A stretch of DNA of 64,000 nt. Source: Globisporangium splendens (taxonomy: Eukaryota; Oomycota; Peronosporomycetes; Pythiales; Pythiaceae). The stretch covers positions 62,001-126,000 of the forward strand of contig VFIW01000024.1 in the NCBI GenBank assembly GCA_006386115.1, written 5' to 3'. A program made the position numbers and the translations under genes. Positions 43,190 through 54,065 of this stretch are shown piece after piece. Every line of letters begins with the position of its first letter. Positions within the stretch are counted from its first letter, which is position 1. Below the pieces are notes generated by a model that saw only the letters and a program-made list of their open reading frames with translations, made no database searches and was not told where the DNA came from.

Positions 43190-45510
43190 TTCTCATCTGG
43201 CAAGCACAGTGTATGGTGCACACGAAAATAAAAAAGCAATTTTTGTGGAAATCGACACTCGGCACAGACGGCACGAGGCACAAGGTGAGTCCTTCCCTGC
43301 TCTGCCTGCCGGTCAAGGAAGGAGGCATAGGTCTCTATTCAATACGTCTTGCAATAGAGCGACAAGCGATGCGACGGACAACTCGGTGGCTACAGCGAGC
43401 GCGAGACAGGTATACAGAAGCTTGGCATGAACAGGTTCATCAGGACAAAAGTCAAAACTGGGGATGCTGCGCGATTTCACCCAAGGAGCGAAGCCAGCAT
43501 GCACAGACAAGGCTGTACCAGACGAACAATATCCACAGACTCGGGTGGGAGTATCTCTGTGAAGACCTGGTGGCTGCAGAGGGACGCAATCCCGCGTGGA
43601 AAGACGATCTGAAGCGGCAGATGGAATCCTTGCTACCGACCACGGACCTCGAGTGGAGATCAGACGGACGGGTTGGTGTGTATTTTGGGAGAAAACCTGA
43701 GCAAATGATCCATCAACTATCGGAAGAGATTCGAGCGTTCTGGCCATCCTTTCAGTGGAACGACAACCCCTGGATAATCGACAGTCAAGGCGAGCAGTAC
43801 ACGGTCAAAAAGGTTTCTTTCCTGAAGGAATGCAATTTGGCCAGCTCCAACGTGAGACGGGAAGAAGAGCGAGTGTTCTCTCTACGACTACCAACCATGA
43901 CGGTGACTCTCACGTTTAAACGAATGACCACCCTGCGAAAACTCGTAACCAGCATCATTCTATGCTCACCGGAGATAGAAATCGATGCAGACAACCAGCT
44001 AAACAGCCACTAGGAGCCGCGGAGCAGGAAACACACAAAACAAGAGTACAAGTGGATCAGCAACGGCATGGGAACCATCATCGCGGTGCCAGTATCGGAG
44101 AGGAGCCACACGGACTACATTCAGATGCAACGGCAAGCAAACGGAGTTCTCTGGACAGTGACCGACTGGACCGGGGATGCTACCTGTCAACAAGACGTGG
44201 CAATGATCGAAGAAGAAATAAAAACCACAAGGAGGACATTCAAACCACACCAGCTCACGACGCACTGTCCGTGGCTAGTGCATGAACGTACTCCCCCAAA
44301 CAGCATCCAGAAGGCAATTGACCAAGCACGAACACAGAGGCTGCACAGCAAGTTGTATCAAGGTCTCGGAGGACTCGTAGACAAGCTCAACGAAGGCGCG
44401 AAAACTGACCAGTGGAACAGTCATGTGCAGTACCAGCTACCAGCAGATCTATGGAAGCAACGAGGATGTCTTACGCCGCATCAGATGTGGACGACATACC
44501 GGATTTCTACGATGCAGCTCAACCTGTTCCATCCGGGAAGGATCGAGTCTTCGGTGTGCCCAAGTAATGCCGGATGTGGGAGACAAAAGAAACTATCTCA
44601 CACATAGTCTGGAGTTGCAAGCGAGCACGAGCCGCGTAGACGGCCTCCCTCGGGCGATGGATGGGCTGAACATTGACGGAGCAAGCACTCAATCTCTTCC
44701 TACCTCATATTGCTAGCCGCACAGCCCCGCCAGGTCAACGATCTTTGCTCCGGGAATTGGAAAAGTGCTTCGGGTTCATTACTCCGGAACACTCGACAGC
44801 ACTACCGAGACTTTGGTTTATCACCGCATCAAGCATCCCAGCATTGCTGTGGAGAACGAGAGTGGAAATAGTGCATGAACGGCAAAACCTCACTATCGAA
44901 GAAAGTACCCAGTGTGTGTGGACAGCGTGTGTGATGCAAGTGCGGGCTGTGGTTCATCGGATAAGAACGCTCAAAGGAGAAAAGATCAATGCAACTTCCT
45001 GAGCCAACTGCTCAGCGTACTGGAGAGACAAGACTTATCGCGCCAACTGGAAGCATGGGCGACAGCGCGTTTGTATTTCGACGGAGGTGCACGCGGCAAC
45101 CCAGGTCCAGGAGGCAGCGGTTGGGCACTCATCTCCCTGAATGAACGCAGCAATCGATGGGAACTCAAAGCATGCGGCTGTGCGTACATGGGAACGGAAG
45201 TCACGAACAATTGGTGCGAATACAGTGCACTGAAAGACGGCCTGGCATACAGTGCACACTACCTGCAGCACTATGAAGTCAAGTTGGAAGTCTTCGGAGA
45301 CAGCCACAATGATTGTCGCAGCCCAGAACGGGTTCGCCTCAATACGCCAGACCAAGTTGCAGCCACTAGCAGTTCGGGTAAATCAAATCATCGCCAACTT
45401 TGCGTGGATCTCCTGGAATCACACAAAACGAGAACAAAACAAAATGGCCGATCTTCTCACTGACATGGCAATGAACTCCAAGAATGCAAATATACTCACC
45501 GACGAATCGC
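43190..45510 (+). mobile_element. 5'-truncated LINE tail with RNase H (copy 1, decayed)
   Basis: The sequence begins just after the RT palm with the typical post-RT segment (KKQFLWKSTLG, then KEGGIGLYSIRLA). It continues through a zinc-knuckle-like region (CPSNAGCG, SHIVWSCKRA) and ends in an RNase H domain (YFDGGARGNPGPGGSG, the Glu of NWCEYSALKDGL, a D in EVFGDS, then EQNKMADLLTDMA). At least three frame changes occur (near 44010, 44580-44650 and 45305). RT and endonuclease are absent. It starts about 20-40 bases after the predicted stop of the kinase gene. Confidence 0.8.
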
Positions 45511-48000
45511 GGGGAAACGATCAAGTTCTTACGGCTATTGTCAATCAGCTACACGACCTAGTGAAACAATTTGTCTGGGGCTCAAGAAATGGTAAGCCTG
45601 CGAAACCGTGGATGAAGGAAGAACAAGCTGAGCTCAAAAAAATGAATGGAGGCTTGTCAGTACCCAACATCAGAACTGAGCTGATGACGATGAGTGCCAC
45701 AGCAGTCTCCAAATGGGCAATCACTACCTCTCACATCGATCAGGTCATCGGGGAAATCTTGCTGCACAACACAAGGGCTTCTTCGACGTACATCACGCCG
45801 CTCGATGCAATTCCAAGGCGGCCATCCCAGCTTCGTGATAACATGTGGACAACTGGCGCAGCATTATGTGCGTCGCTCCATTCTCGACCCTATGAGCCCA
45901 GAGAACGTGATAATGTACGTTGGTGTTACGAGCACTTCAAGTCGACAATTGTGCAGACTCAATGGGACGGCGATGTGTTCCAGATCGACCTCAGCTCTAA
46001 AATGTCTGACAGGCTTCCAGGTATCATCGCTGAAGGACGAAAGCTACGTGGGACATTCTGTGCAGAATGGCTGCCATACATGACCTCGACTGCAGATGGG
46101 TGGCTTCTTGATTCCAACGGCTCCCCTTACAAGCTTGCTCACTCATCATTATCAGTTGGAACAGCACAACTGGGTGACATACTTCGATGGGAGTGGATAA
46201 GACCAGGAGTGCTTAACTTCATCCCAACATGTGGAATCTCCAGATTCTCCCGGCCATCTATTCGAGCGCTCGAGCGGTTATGTGCTACGTTGGTATCCAA
46301 CTTCCCACAGCTTCTATACCGACCACAGCAAACAAATGTGCTTCGGCTGTACAACGGGCAACGTCATTACAACCACGAATGGCATCTGCACACCAGTGAA
46401 GCAACTCTGACCCACGTCGACACGACCCTAGTCAAAGCTACGCATACAGTTCACTCCGCATTGGACTGTGACATCACGGCAACAAGAGACTTGAACGGGC
46501 AGAAGGTGTCGTTCCATGCACATCCACGTTTCACAAGAATCGTTCAACTATGGGGCGGCAACGGACGATACAATACGACCAGATCTTTCTATCGGCAACA
46601 AGTTGCAGCAACGAGGACACAAATTGGCAAAGATACTCGAGATGCAGCAGTCAACAAAGCTGTCCATACAGCAGGATCTCTGTGGCCAGGACTGCAATTA
46701 ATCCAATGGAGCGAATTACACAACATCCCAGGGATTACTGCTTATACGGCTCAGACTCTTCTCCGGCTGAAAGCCAACCGACTCTCCATGTGGAACTAGG
46801 AGAAAGCTGATCTATCCTGCTCGAATCCCGAATGCTCCCAAGTTGTCCAATCTTCTGTTTAACATCTATTCTGGGAGTGTCCGAAAGCCAAACTGGTGTG
46901 GAACTACTTTTATGCGCTATGGGCGAAGATCGGAATCACTCCTGGTCACGACCCCGCAATCTGGATCTTCAGTCTGGATCTACCAGATACTCCAAGGCAT
47001 GCATGGACCACGATCAAGAGACACATTATCGGACACAAGTTCTCCAATGAACATGTCCAAGATCATCTCTATCCCGTCGCACACATGCTGTGGCGATATA
47101 TGAGCGCGTCGCTCATACAGATCATTTGGTGTGCGCATCTGCGACGCATGGATTCGGATCCAATCGAATCGACTGCTGAGATGGCGATCATGATGACCAG
47201 ATTAGAGGCAGGAATGCGAAACCTCACACGACTCGCTGAAGCGCAAGCTGGAGACTCGGACGGTCACACGGTTGCAGCAGTTCTCAAGGCATATGTCGAC
47301 TGCTTTCTCAGCCAAACCGACGCCATCCCCTTGACTCCAAGTGATACTCGCGGCGTTTACCTGTTGTTTTTCGATGGTGGATCACGCGGCAATCCAGGAC
47401 CAGGAGGGACTGGATCCATTATCGTGCGTGTCCATAAGGACTCGCACACAGCCAGTTTAATCTGGGCCGCCAGCATGGCGTATAGCAGGAAGGACACGAC
47501 CAACAACTTTGCCGAGTACTGGGGTCTCATACACGGACTCCGAGAAGCCCAACGCAGTCACTTCGAACCGTTGTACGTGATTGGAGACAGTGCACTGATT
47601 ATCTCCCAACAGCGAATGCATCGGTCCCCTCGACAGCACCGATTGGCACGTTTATACCAGACAAGTCGACGACTCGCGGATTGCATCGACATCCGAGGAT
47701 GGTACCATCACTACCGTGCCTTCAACAAGATGGCGGACTCAGCCGCCAACCTAGCCATGGATACCAGAACCTCAACGCAGGTTCACTTCCCAACTCAAAG
47801 AGCTGCTTTCAACAATCTCACCCAGGATCTTGACAACGACGTCATGCATTGGCTTATGCGAAGTTCGGAAGACCCAAGGTCATTGGACAACACAAGGCAG
47901 CCTCACATAGGACCAAGAGAACATGCCATCCTGGTCAAAGATTATTTAGCATTCAGAAGTGATCTAGTGCAATCCGCGCTATAGACACATTTACACTCCT
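45511..48000 (+). mobile_element. 5'-truncated LINE tail with RNase H (copy 2)
   Basis: A second, diverged copy of the same region follows directly. The frame at 45252-46799 runs from the RNase H end of copy 1 into a new post-RT segment (LVKQFVWGSRNGK, KKMNGGLSVPNI). After one frame change near 46800 comes a CX4C...HX4C knuckle (CSNPEC, HLFWECPKAK), then RNase H (FFDGGSRGNPGPGGTG, FAEYWGLIHGL, VIGDSALIISQ, NKMADSAANLA) to a stop at 47984. It is better preserved than copy 1 and ends without a visible poly-A tract. Confidence 0.8.
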
Positions 48001-48639
48001 GTATGAAATTCGCAATGAAGATTAGTTAGGAGAATGGATATTGTAGGTCACGACGATGAACCTAAATATACCTCACCTTATAAAGATAAAGATCAAGTTC
48101 TTATGTCCCAAGTCGCAGCTCTGCTTGACAGTGATATCGGTGCCACGCCGTCAAAACTCAGAAACACCACACTCTCAGCAGTGTTAATGAGACTCAGGAA
48201 TTCTTAAATTGTATGTAGATCATAGGTTAAATCGAATTACCTTCTCTCTCTCTCTCTCTCGCAACACACAAGACGTCGTCGATGAAGATGATGATGACGT
48301 CTTCTCCCATGACGACAGCAGCAGCATCCGAGAGCGAAGGAGTGAATGAATGAATGCGAGCACCAATATGAGCAGCAGCAGCAAAGCGTCCATGTTCCCT
48401 ATTGCCGTGTGATTGAAGACGCGCTCTTTCTAGAATGTACAATTGGTGGCGGTGGCCGCCACTGGCTGTCGGCGTCGTCTTGAGCTCATGGTGCGTTTGG
48501 TGAGCGCGATGCTCCAAGCGGTACTCCAATAGGTACTCCAAGAGGTACGTCGTGCGCCGTTCGCTCTTTATGTTACCTTACTAGCAGTGGTACTACAACG
48601 CAGAAATGGCTCTAATTATCAGTGCGATTAGGATGCTGC
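48001..48639. other. LINE 3' flank and intergenic
   Basis: The probable untranslated end of the second LINE, then sequence without a supported gene. A short + frame from about 48437 (MYNWWRW) ends after about 22 codons and is not convincing alone. Confidence 0.4.
48242..48260 (+). repeat. (CT)n microsatellite
   Basis: A short run of CT dinucleotides after the LINE region. It may mark the insertion boundary but could be incidental. Confidence 0.7.
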
Positions 48640-48960
48640 GGAAGTCGCGACGGTGGTGCGGAAGGCGGACAGCAAGGAGGACGAACAAGAGAAAGAAGAA
48701 GCAGACAACGCTCGCACTGCAAGTGACAGCAAGCTCAATTCTCTGTTTTCATCTGTCGGCGGATTCACTCTGGAGACTTCGTTTGGCAGTCTGATTACTT
48801 CGGTCAAGTCGGTTCGAAACTACTGCATTCGGCCGACGGATTGGGTCCCAAGGTGCTGCATTCCGCGGACGAAGTCAACAGCAAAACCAGCAGCAAAATC
48901 AATGTGTGGTGTCATTCCATTGATAGAACAGCTTGTAAAATTATGCGACAATCTGTTTGA
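48634..48960 (+). pseudogene. Small coding remnant upstream of TCF25, unknown family
   Basis: After an acceptor-like GATTAG at about 48633 the + strand reads as charged, Ala/Asp-rich protein (VVRKADSKEDEQEKEEADN), then SLFSSVGGFTLETSFGSLIT. A one-base shift near 48813 then gives the internally repeated GSKLLHSADGLG / KVLHSADEVNSK and a stop at 48960. Frame break and small size suggest a remnant or an exon of an unrecognised gene. Confidence 0.3.
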
Positions 48961-49049
48961 AGTGTACCGTAATTTTGGTACAGTATCTCCACAGTTTTTG
49001 ATGTACGCACCTGCATTTGCGGAAAGTGAGGCATAAAGCGAGGACCACC

Positions 49050-51540
49050 ATGTGAGTAGTGGCATGCGCTGTGGCCCATAGGATGCGCGATACATGGTCT
49101 CATATACAACGCGTGTATGTGCATATGATGCTCCACAGGTCTGCACGTCAAATGAAGCGATTGGGCAAACTGGCCACGACGGCGGCGCCGAAGGAGGACA
49201 CTGTGGACGAAGTGGAGAGCGAGAGCGACGAGGTGGAAGAGAAGCGCCCCGCGAACATGGGGTTTGCGTTTTTGGTCGACTCGGATTCCGATTCGGACTC
49301 TGACTCTGGAAGAAGCGATGGTGATAGAGAAGGAGAGGCTGACGACGACGACGAGGAGGAGGAGGAGGAGGAGGAAGCGCCGAAGCCCGTGGTGCCTGTC
49401 ACGACAGCAGCCAACAAGTAAGATAGCAGCTCTTGGACCGTGCACATTACCCTGCGTGCTTTCTGATGCAGATCTTGACATTGTGTATACGCTTAATAGG
49501 AAGGGAAAGAACAAGAACAAAAAGCGTGGCGATTCGGAAGATGACGTGGACGATATCCTGGATGCACTAGCGGCCGAGGCGAGCAATGTGAGCGTCGAAG
49601 TGGCCACGTCCATGCGGAACCAGCACGAGAGTTCGCTTTTCTCTGTTCAGCTCGGCTTCGTCAACGCTGACAAGGAGATGAAGCGAATCTTTGGGGTACG
49701 ATTGACTGCCTTTAATGCCCTCAAAGGATACGTAAATGCTCATTTTGATGATACGTTTTTACTGACTGCTAGGTGAAAGAAACTTCGCGTGATGCAAGAG
49801 GCGGCCGCCAACGCGTTGATCCTAGGCATGTATCATTTCCTCTGCCTGTCTTGCGGTCTATTATCGATATCGTGTATTGACTTCTGTGGACTATGTTTCG
49901 TGTGCATTGTGATTTTTTTAGAAATGCGGCCCGAGTGACGACCAAGAAAGTGCAGATGGTGACGCCGCTTGATGAATGGCCTCGACCGCCCACGTTTGTC
50001 GGCGGCGGCATCCGCTGGACGCGTGCGAATAAACCGAAGGGTTCGTCGTGGAACAACGGATGCAACTACTATGAGATCACCTGGTCCATGGCGTATAAGA
50101 AGGTACACAACGTTGATCAACTTTCCCCTCGTGTGTGCTATATTTTCACTCGAATGCTGACGCTTCGAGTTACTCGTTAATTCTGCTTTAGTCTCAAGAA
50201 GAGTTTGAGATTCTGCAACGCACGCACGACCCCAACATCATTGGACATTTCCTGCATCGGTACCCTTTCCACATCGATGCGCTCCTTCAAATGAGTGAAG
50301 TGTTCCAGCACCATGGACAGATGGACCATGCGGCAGATTGCATCAAGCGCTGTATGTATGTGCTCGAATTGGCGTGGGCGGATCAATTCGACGTGGCAAA
50401 AGGCAACAGCCGAATGGACATCAACGCCGAGCACAATGACGGTTTCTTCAAGGCGCTTTTCCTGCTGACGAAGCAAGTTGGACGTCGAGGATGCATGCGC
50501 AGCGCTTTCGAGACGGCGAAGCTTCTGTTGGGAATGGACCCACAGGGTGACCCCATGAATGTGCTGCTCGCGATCGACTATTACGCGTTGACGTCGCGCC
50601 AATGCCAGTTTTTGATCGATCTGTGCGCTTCTAATCTGGAGGCTGCGGACCGCTTCCGGCCGTCGGAAGAAGCTTCGACGAAGAAGAACGTGATCAAGAC
50701 TGGCGCCAAGACTGGAGGCGACGAGGGAACGATCTCCTCTTTGCCCAACCTGCAGTTTTCACTCGCCCTCGCTCAGTACGTGCTCTTTGTGTTGCTTCAT
50801 GTTGCCATCTCTTGGGTTTTGCGATATTTACTAAGGATTGATGATGCTTGTTCGATTTGTAGCTTCTTCTTGGGGAATGCTGATGAGGCAAAGGAGCTTC
50901 TTGCAAAGGCGCTCTTGAGGTTCCCGACGGTGTTGAAGCCGTTGCTGGAGAAGATTGCGGCGAACACGTCTTCATGTGAGTTTTGCTTACTCCAGCGAAT
51001 GCTCAATTCGAAACTGACGCACTTTGTTTATATTTTGTGATTTTAGCGACCTGGAAACCGATTCTCTCGAGTCGCGTGTTCGCGAACGCGAAGACGCTGA
51101 ATGATGACGGTCTCATCGATCATCTTCTCGCGATCTACATTTCGCGTAATCATACGCTCTGGAAGGTCAATGACGTGCAGAACTTCTTGCTGCGCGGCGC
51201 ACAACATGCACTTGCGTCCCCGACGCTGTTCACTGCGTTCCCGCAAGTGACCAACCTCCACCCGTCGCTCCACAAGTACATGCGCGCGATTACGAACGAT
51301 TACTCGGATGAGGTCACGACGCTACCACCGGATCATCCGATGATGCAACCACCGCAGTTTCCCAACGGCCAGCCCATGGACGAGGAAGCGCTCGCAGCTC
51401 TCGCACAGGCGCAGGAGCAGTTCGAAGCCGGGAACCTGCCTGCGGACGCGAACCCGCTGCTGCTGTTCCTGCAGACGCTGCTCCCGTGGAACCACGTGCA
51501 GGGCGCCAGACCTCCTCAGGGCGAAGGAGACCGCCAGTAG
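49050..51540 (+). CDS. TCF25 / NULP1 family protein
   Basis: Exons 49050-49051, 49139-49417, 49500-49695, 49773-49825, 49922-50102, 50192-50775, 50863-50975 and 51047-51540 sum to exactly 633 codons plus stop. The initiator ATG is split: ACCACC-AT at the first donor and G at the next exon, giving MSARQMKRL, the conserved family start. The intron 49826-49921 uses a GC donor (CCTAG|GCATGT) and restores VDPRNAARVTTKK. An acidic Asp/Ser/Glu stretch and a Lys patch follow the start. The body matches TCF25 (RYPFHIDALLQMSEVFQHHG, GDPMNVLLAIDYYALTSRQ, LWKVNDVQNFLLRGA). The human and yeast homologues act in ribosome quality control with Listerin and NEMF. Confidence 0.92.
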
Positions 51541-51974
51541 AATGTGGAAGAGCATGCAGTTGGCAGGTGAACCCATGCCATGATGATGCTGATTTGTGGG
51601 AACGAGAAAAAGGTCAAGACACCTTCGTGCGACACTTTGATTAGAGCCTAGTGTATCCACTTTACTCTGTTTACTCGAGTAGATCAAGGCATCATCCGCT
51701 CTCCGTTTTTGGTCAGCGTGCCCTTTACTTAAGCGGAGAGAGCGCAACCATCCAAAAGTATCAAGCTCTGGTTTTTCTCTATGGGTACGCTGTCCTCTCG
51801 GTATCAATAACCTGCAACACTTAATAAATCAGTACCCTAACCGATACGGAGGCGATGACACACAAGCCGCGATGTCGCCCCTCCTGCGGCTCCCTCCCCT
51901 TTGTTCGCTAGGTTCAATTCCGCATTTTCGGTTCCGCATCCAAAGAGCCCCGCCCCCTCTATCCACCGCTCAGT
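51541..51974. promoter_or_regulatory. Intergenic between TCF25 and CDPK
   Basis: About 430 bases, presumably the TCF25 3' end and the CDPK promoter. No gene or distinct site is seen. Confidence 0.4.
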
Positions 51975-53910
51975 ATGGGGAACAGCAGCAGCAACGCCGG
52001 CGGTAGCACGCACAAGCGCGCGAACGGCAAGCGCCAGGCGGCAGCCAACGTGCCCGCCGCGCGCCCCCATAACCACCACCAGCAGGCGCCGCCGCCGCCC
52101 GCCCCTGCGCAGCCCACTGCCGCGCGCCAGAACCCAGCGACGCGCGAACGCAAGGCGTTCAAGGAGCTGGTGAGGGGATTTTCGCTTTGTTTCTGTATGG
52201 GAGAGCGATTGGAAGCATTAATGGATGTGTGTGTGTGTGTGTGCGTGATGTTGGGGTGTATGTAGATTACGGGCGAGTTGCGCGATGTGAACGAGTTCTA
52301 CGATATTGAGCAGAAGGAGCTCGGCCACGGTACGATTATCAAGGACTGAGTTGAATCTTGTAGCGATGAGGGAACTGGCGTGGAACTGAATTTGATTATT
52401 TATGCGTGTAGGTCACTATGGTACGGTGCGCACGGGTATTCACAAGGCGAGCGGCAAGAAAATGGCCATTAAGACCATCCCAAAGGCGAAAGTCAGTCGC
52501 CCAGAGACCATGCGTCGCGAAATCAGTATCCTCCGGGTGCGTTAACTTTACTTTTCCTTGAGTTTACATTGAGTGCACGTGCTCTCAAGCGTCAGATTGG
52601 ACTCATATCATTTCTGTGGATGCATGCAGAACTTGGACCACCCAAACATTATCAAGCTGTACGATGTGTTTGAAGGCAACCGCCACCTTCACTTGGTGAC
52701 GGAATTGTGCACGGGCGGTGAACTTTTCGACCGCATCATCGCTCGCGGACACTACAGTGAAGCTGATGCCGCCGTTCTGGTGCGCAAAATCTGTGATGCT
52801 GTGAAGCACTGCCACGATCGTGATATCTGCCATCGTGATCTGAAGCCAGAAAACTTTTTGTTTGAGACCTCTGCTGAAGATGCCGAGCTCAAGGTCATTG
52901 ACTTTGGTCTCTCTCGCATGGACGACGGTCTTTCCGCTGGTGTCATGACTACCCGCGTGGGCACGCCATACTACATTGCGCCTGAAGTGCTCGGACGTCA
53001 CTACGACAAGTCTTGTGACCTCTGGAGTATTGGTGTGATTACGTACATCCTGCTTTGTGGGTACCCACCGTTCTACGGCGACACCGACCCTGAGATTTTT
53101 GCGTCTGTCCGTGCTGGTCGCTACGACTTCGATTCTCCTGAATGGACGCAAGTGAGTAATGAAGCCAAGGACTTGATCAGCCGTCTTTTGTTGTTGGACC
53201 CATCGAAGCGTTTGACAGCCGATGAAGCTCTTCGCCACCCATGGCTCTCTGGTTTCGCTCCAAGCACCGAGATTACTCTCAACTCGAATATCTTCACGAG
53301 CTTGAAGCGATTTACTGGTAACAACAAGCTTAAGAAGGCGGCGCTTGCGGTGATCGCTGACCAGATGACGGAGAACGAAATCGTTGAGCTGAAGAACCAG
53401 TTTATGGCAATCGATGCGGATGGCAATGGCGTCATCACCGTGGCGGAACTCGCCGATGCTCTTCGTAGCATGGGTCATGGTATGATCGAAGAAGAAGTGA
53501 CGGAGTTGGTGAAGGGTATCGATATCGACGGCGATGGCCTCGTTGATTACCCTGAGTTCCTTGCTGCGACGATGAAGCGAAACTTGTCCAACAAGGAAGA
53601 GTACCTGATTAACGCGTTCAACTACTTCGACACGAAGAAGCAAGGCGTGATCACAAAGGCCGATTTGGTGCAGTTCATGGGTAGCGAGGACCAAGCCCAA
53701 GAAGTGATTAATGAGGTGGACGTGAATGGTGATGGCATGATCAGCTTCGAAGAATTCGTTGCCATGATGGACCGCAAGGGCTTCGGTGAGGAATCGGAGT
53801 CCATGATGGGAAGCTCGGATGATTTGGGAGGCGGCTTCCTTTCCGCCCAATTTACAACTGCTGGCGCCAAGGCTCCATCCCAACCACCAATCAAGGAAAC
53901 TGAGCTCTGA
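51975..53910 (+). CDS. Calcium-dependent protein kinase (CDPK)
   Basis: Four exons, 51975-52169, 52266-52329, 52412-52536 and 52630-53910, give 554 codons plus stop. The start MGNSSS is a likely N-myristoylation signal, followed by a Pro/Ala/His-rich variable region. The kinase domain has LGHGHYGTVRTG, the Lys of MAIKTI, HRDLKPENFLF, DFGLSR and APEVLG, then an autoinhibitory junction. Four EF-hands follow: IDADGNGVITVAEL and IDIDGDGLVDYPEF are good, the third (FDTKKQGVITKADL) lacks key acidic ligands, and the fourth (VDVNGDGMISFEEF) is good. The protein couples cytosolic Ca2+ directly to Ser/Thr phosphorylation, probably at membranes. CDPKs occur in plants and alveolates and also in oomycetes. 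Confidence 0.95.
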
Positions 53911-54065
53911 GCACACAAAAATTGGTATATGCTCCTCGAGAACCGAACGAAATGCAAAGGATAAAAACGAAACAATATGTCCATATACATGTCTTCATGA
54001 TGTATATATGCGTGCGTGCCTGAGTGTTCAAATCAATACATTATCAACAAAATATCTGCCGATGC

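Noticed and set aside
52603..53916. 437-codon minus-strand ORF opposite CDPK
   Set aside because: Shadow of the highly conserved kinase/EF-hand exon, with no motifs and no independent signals.
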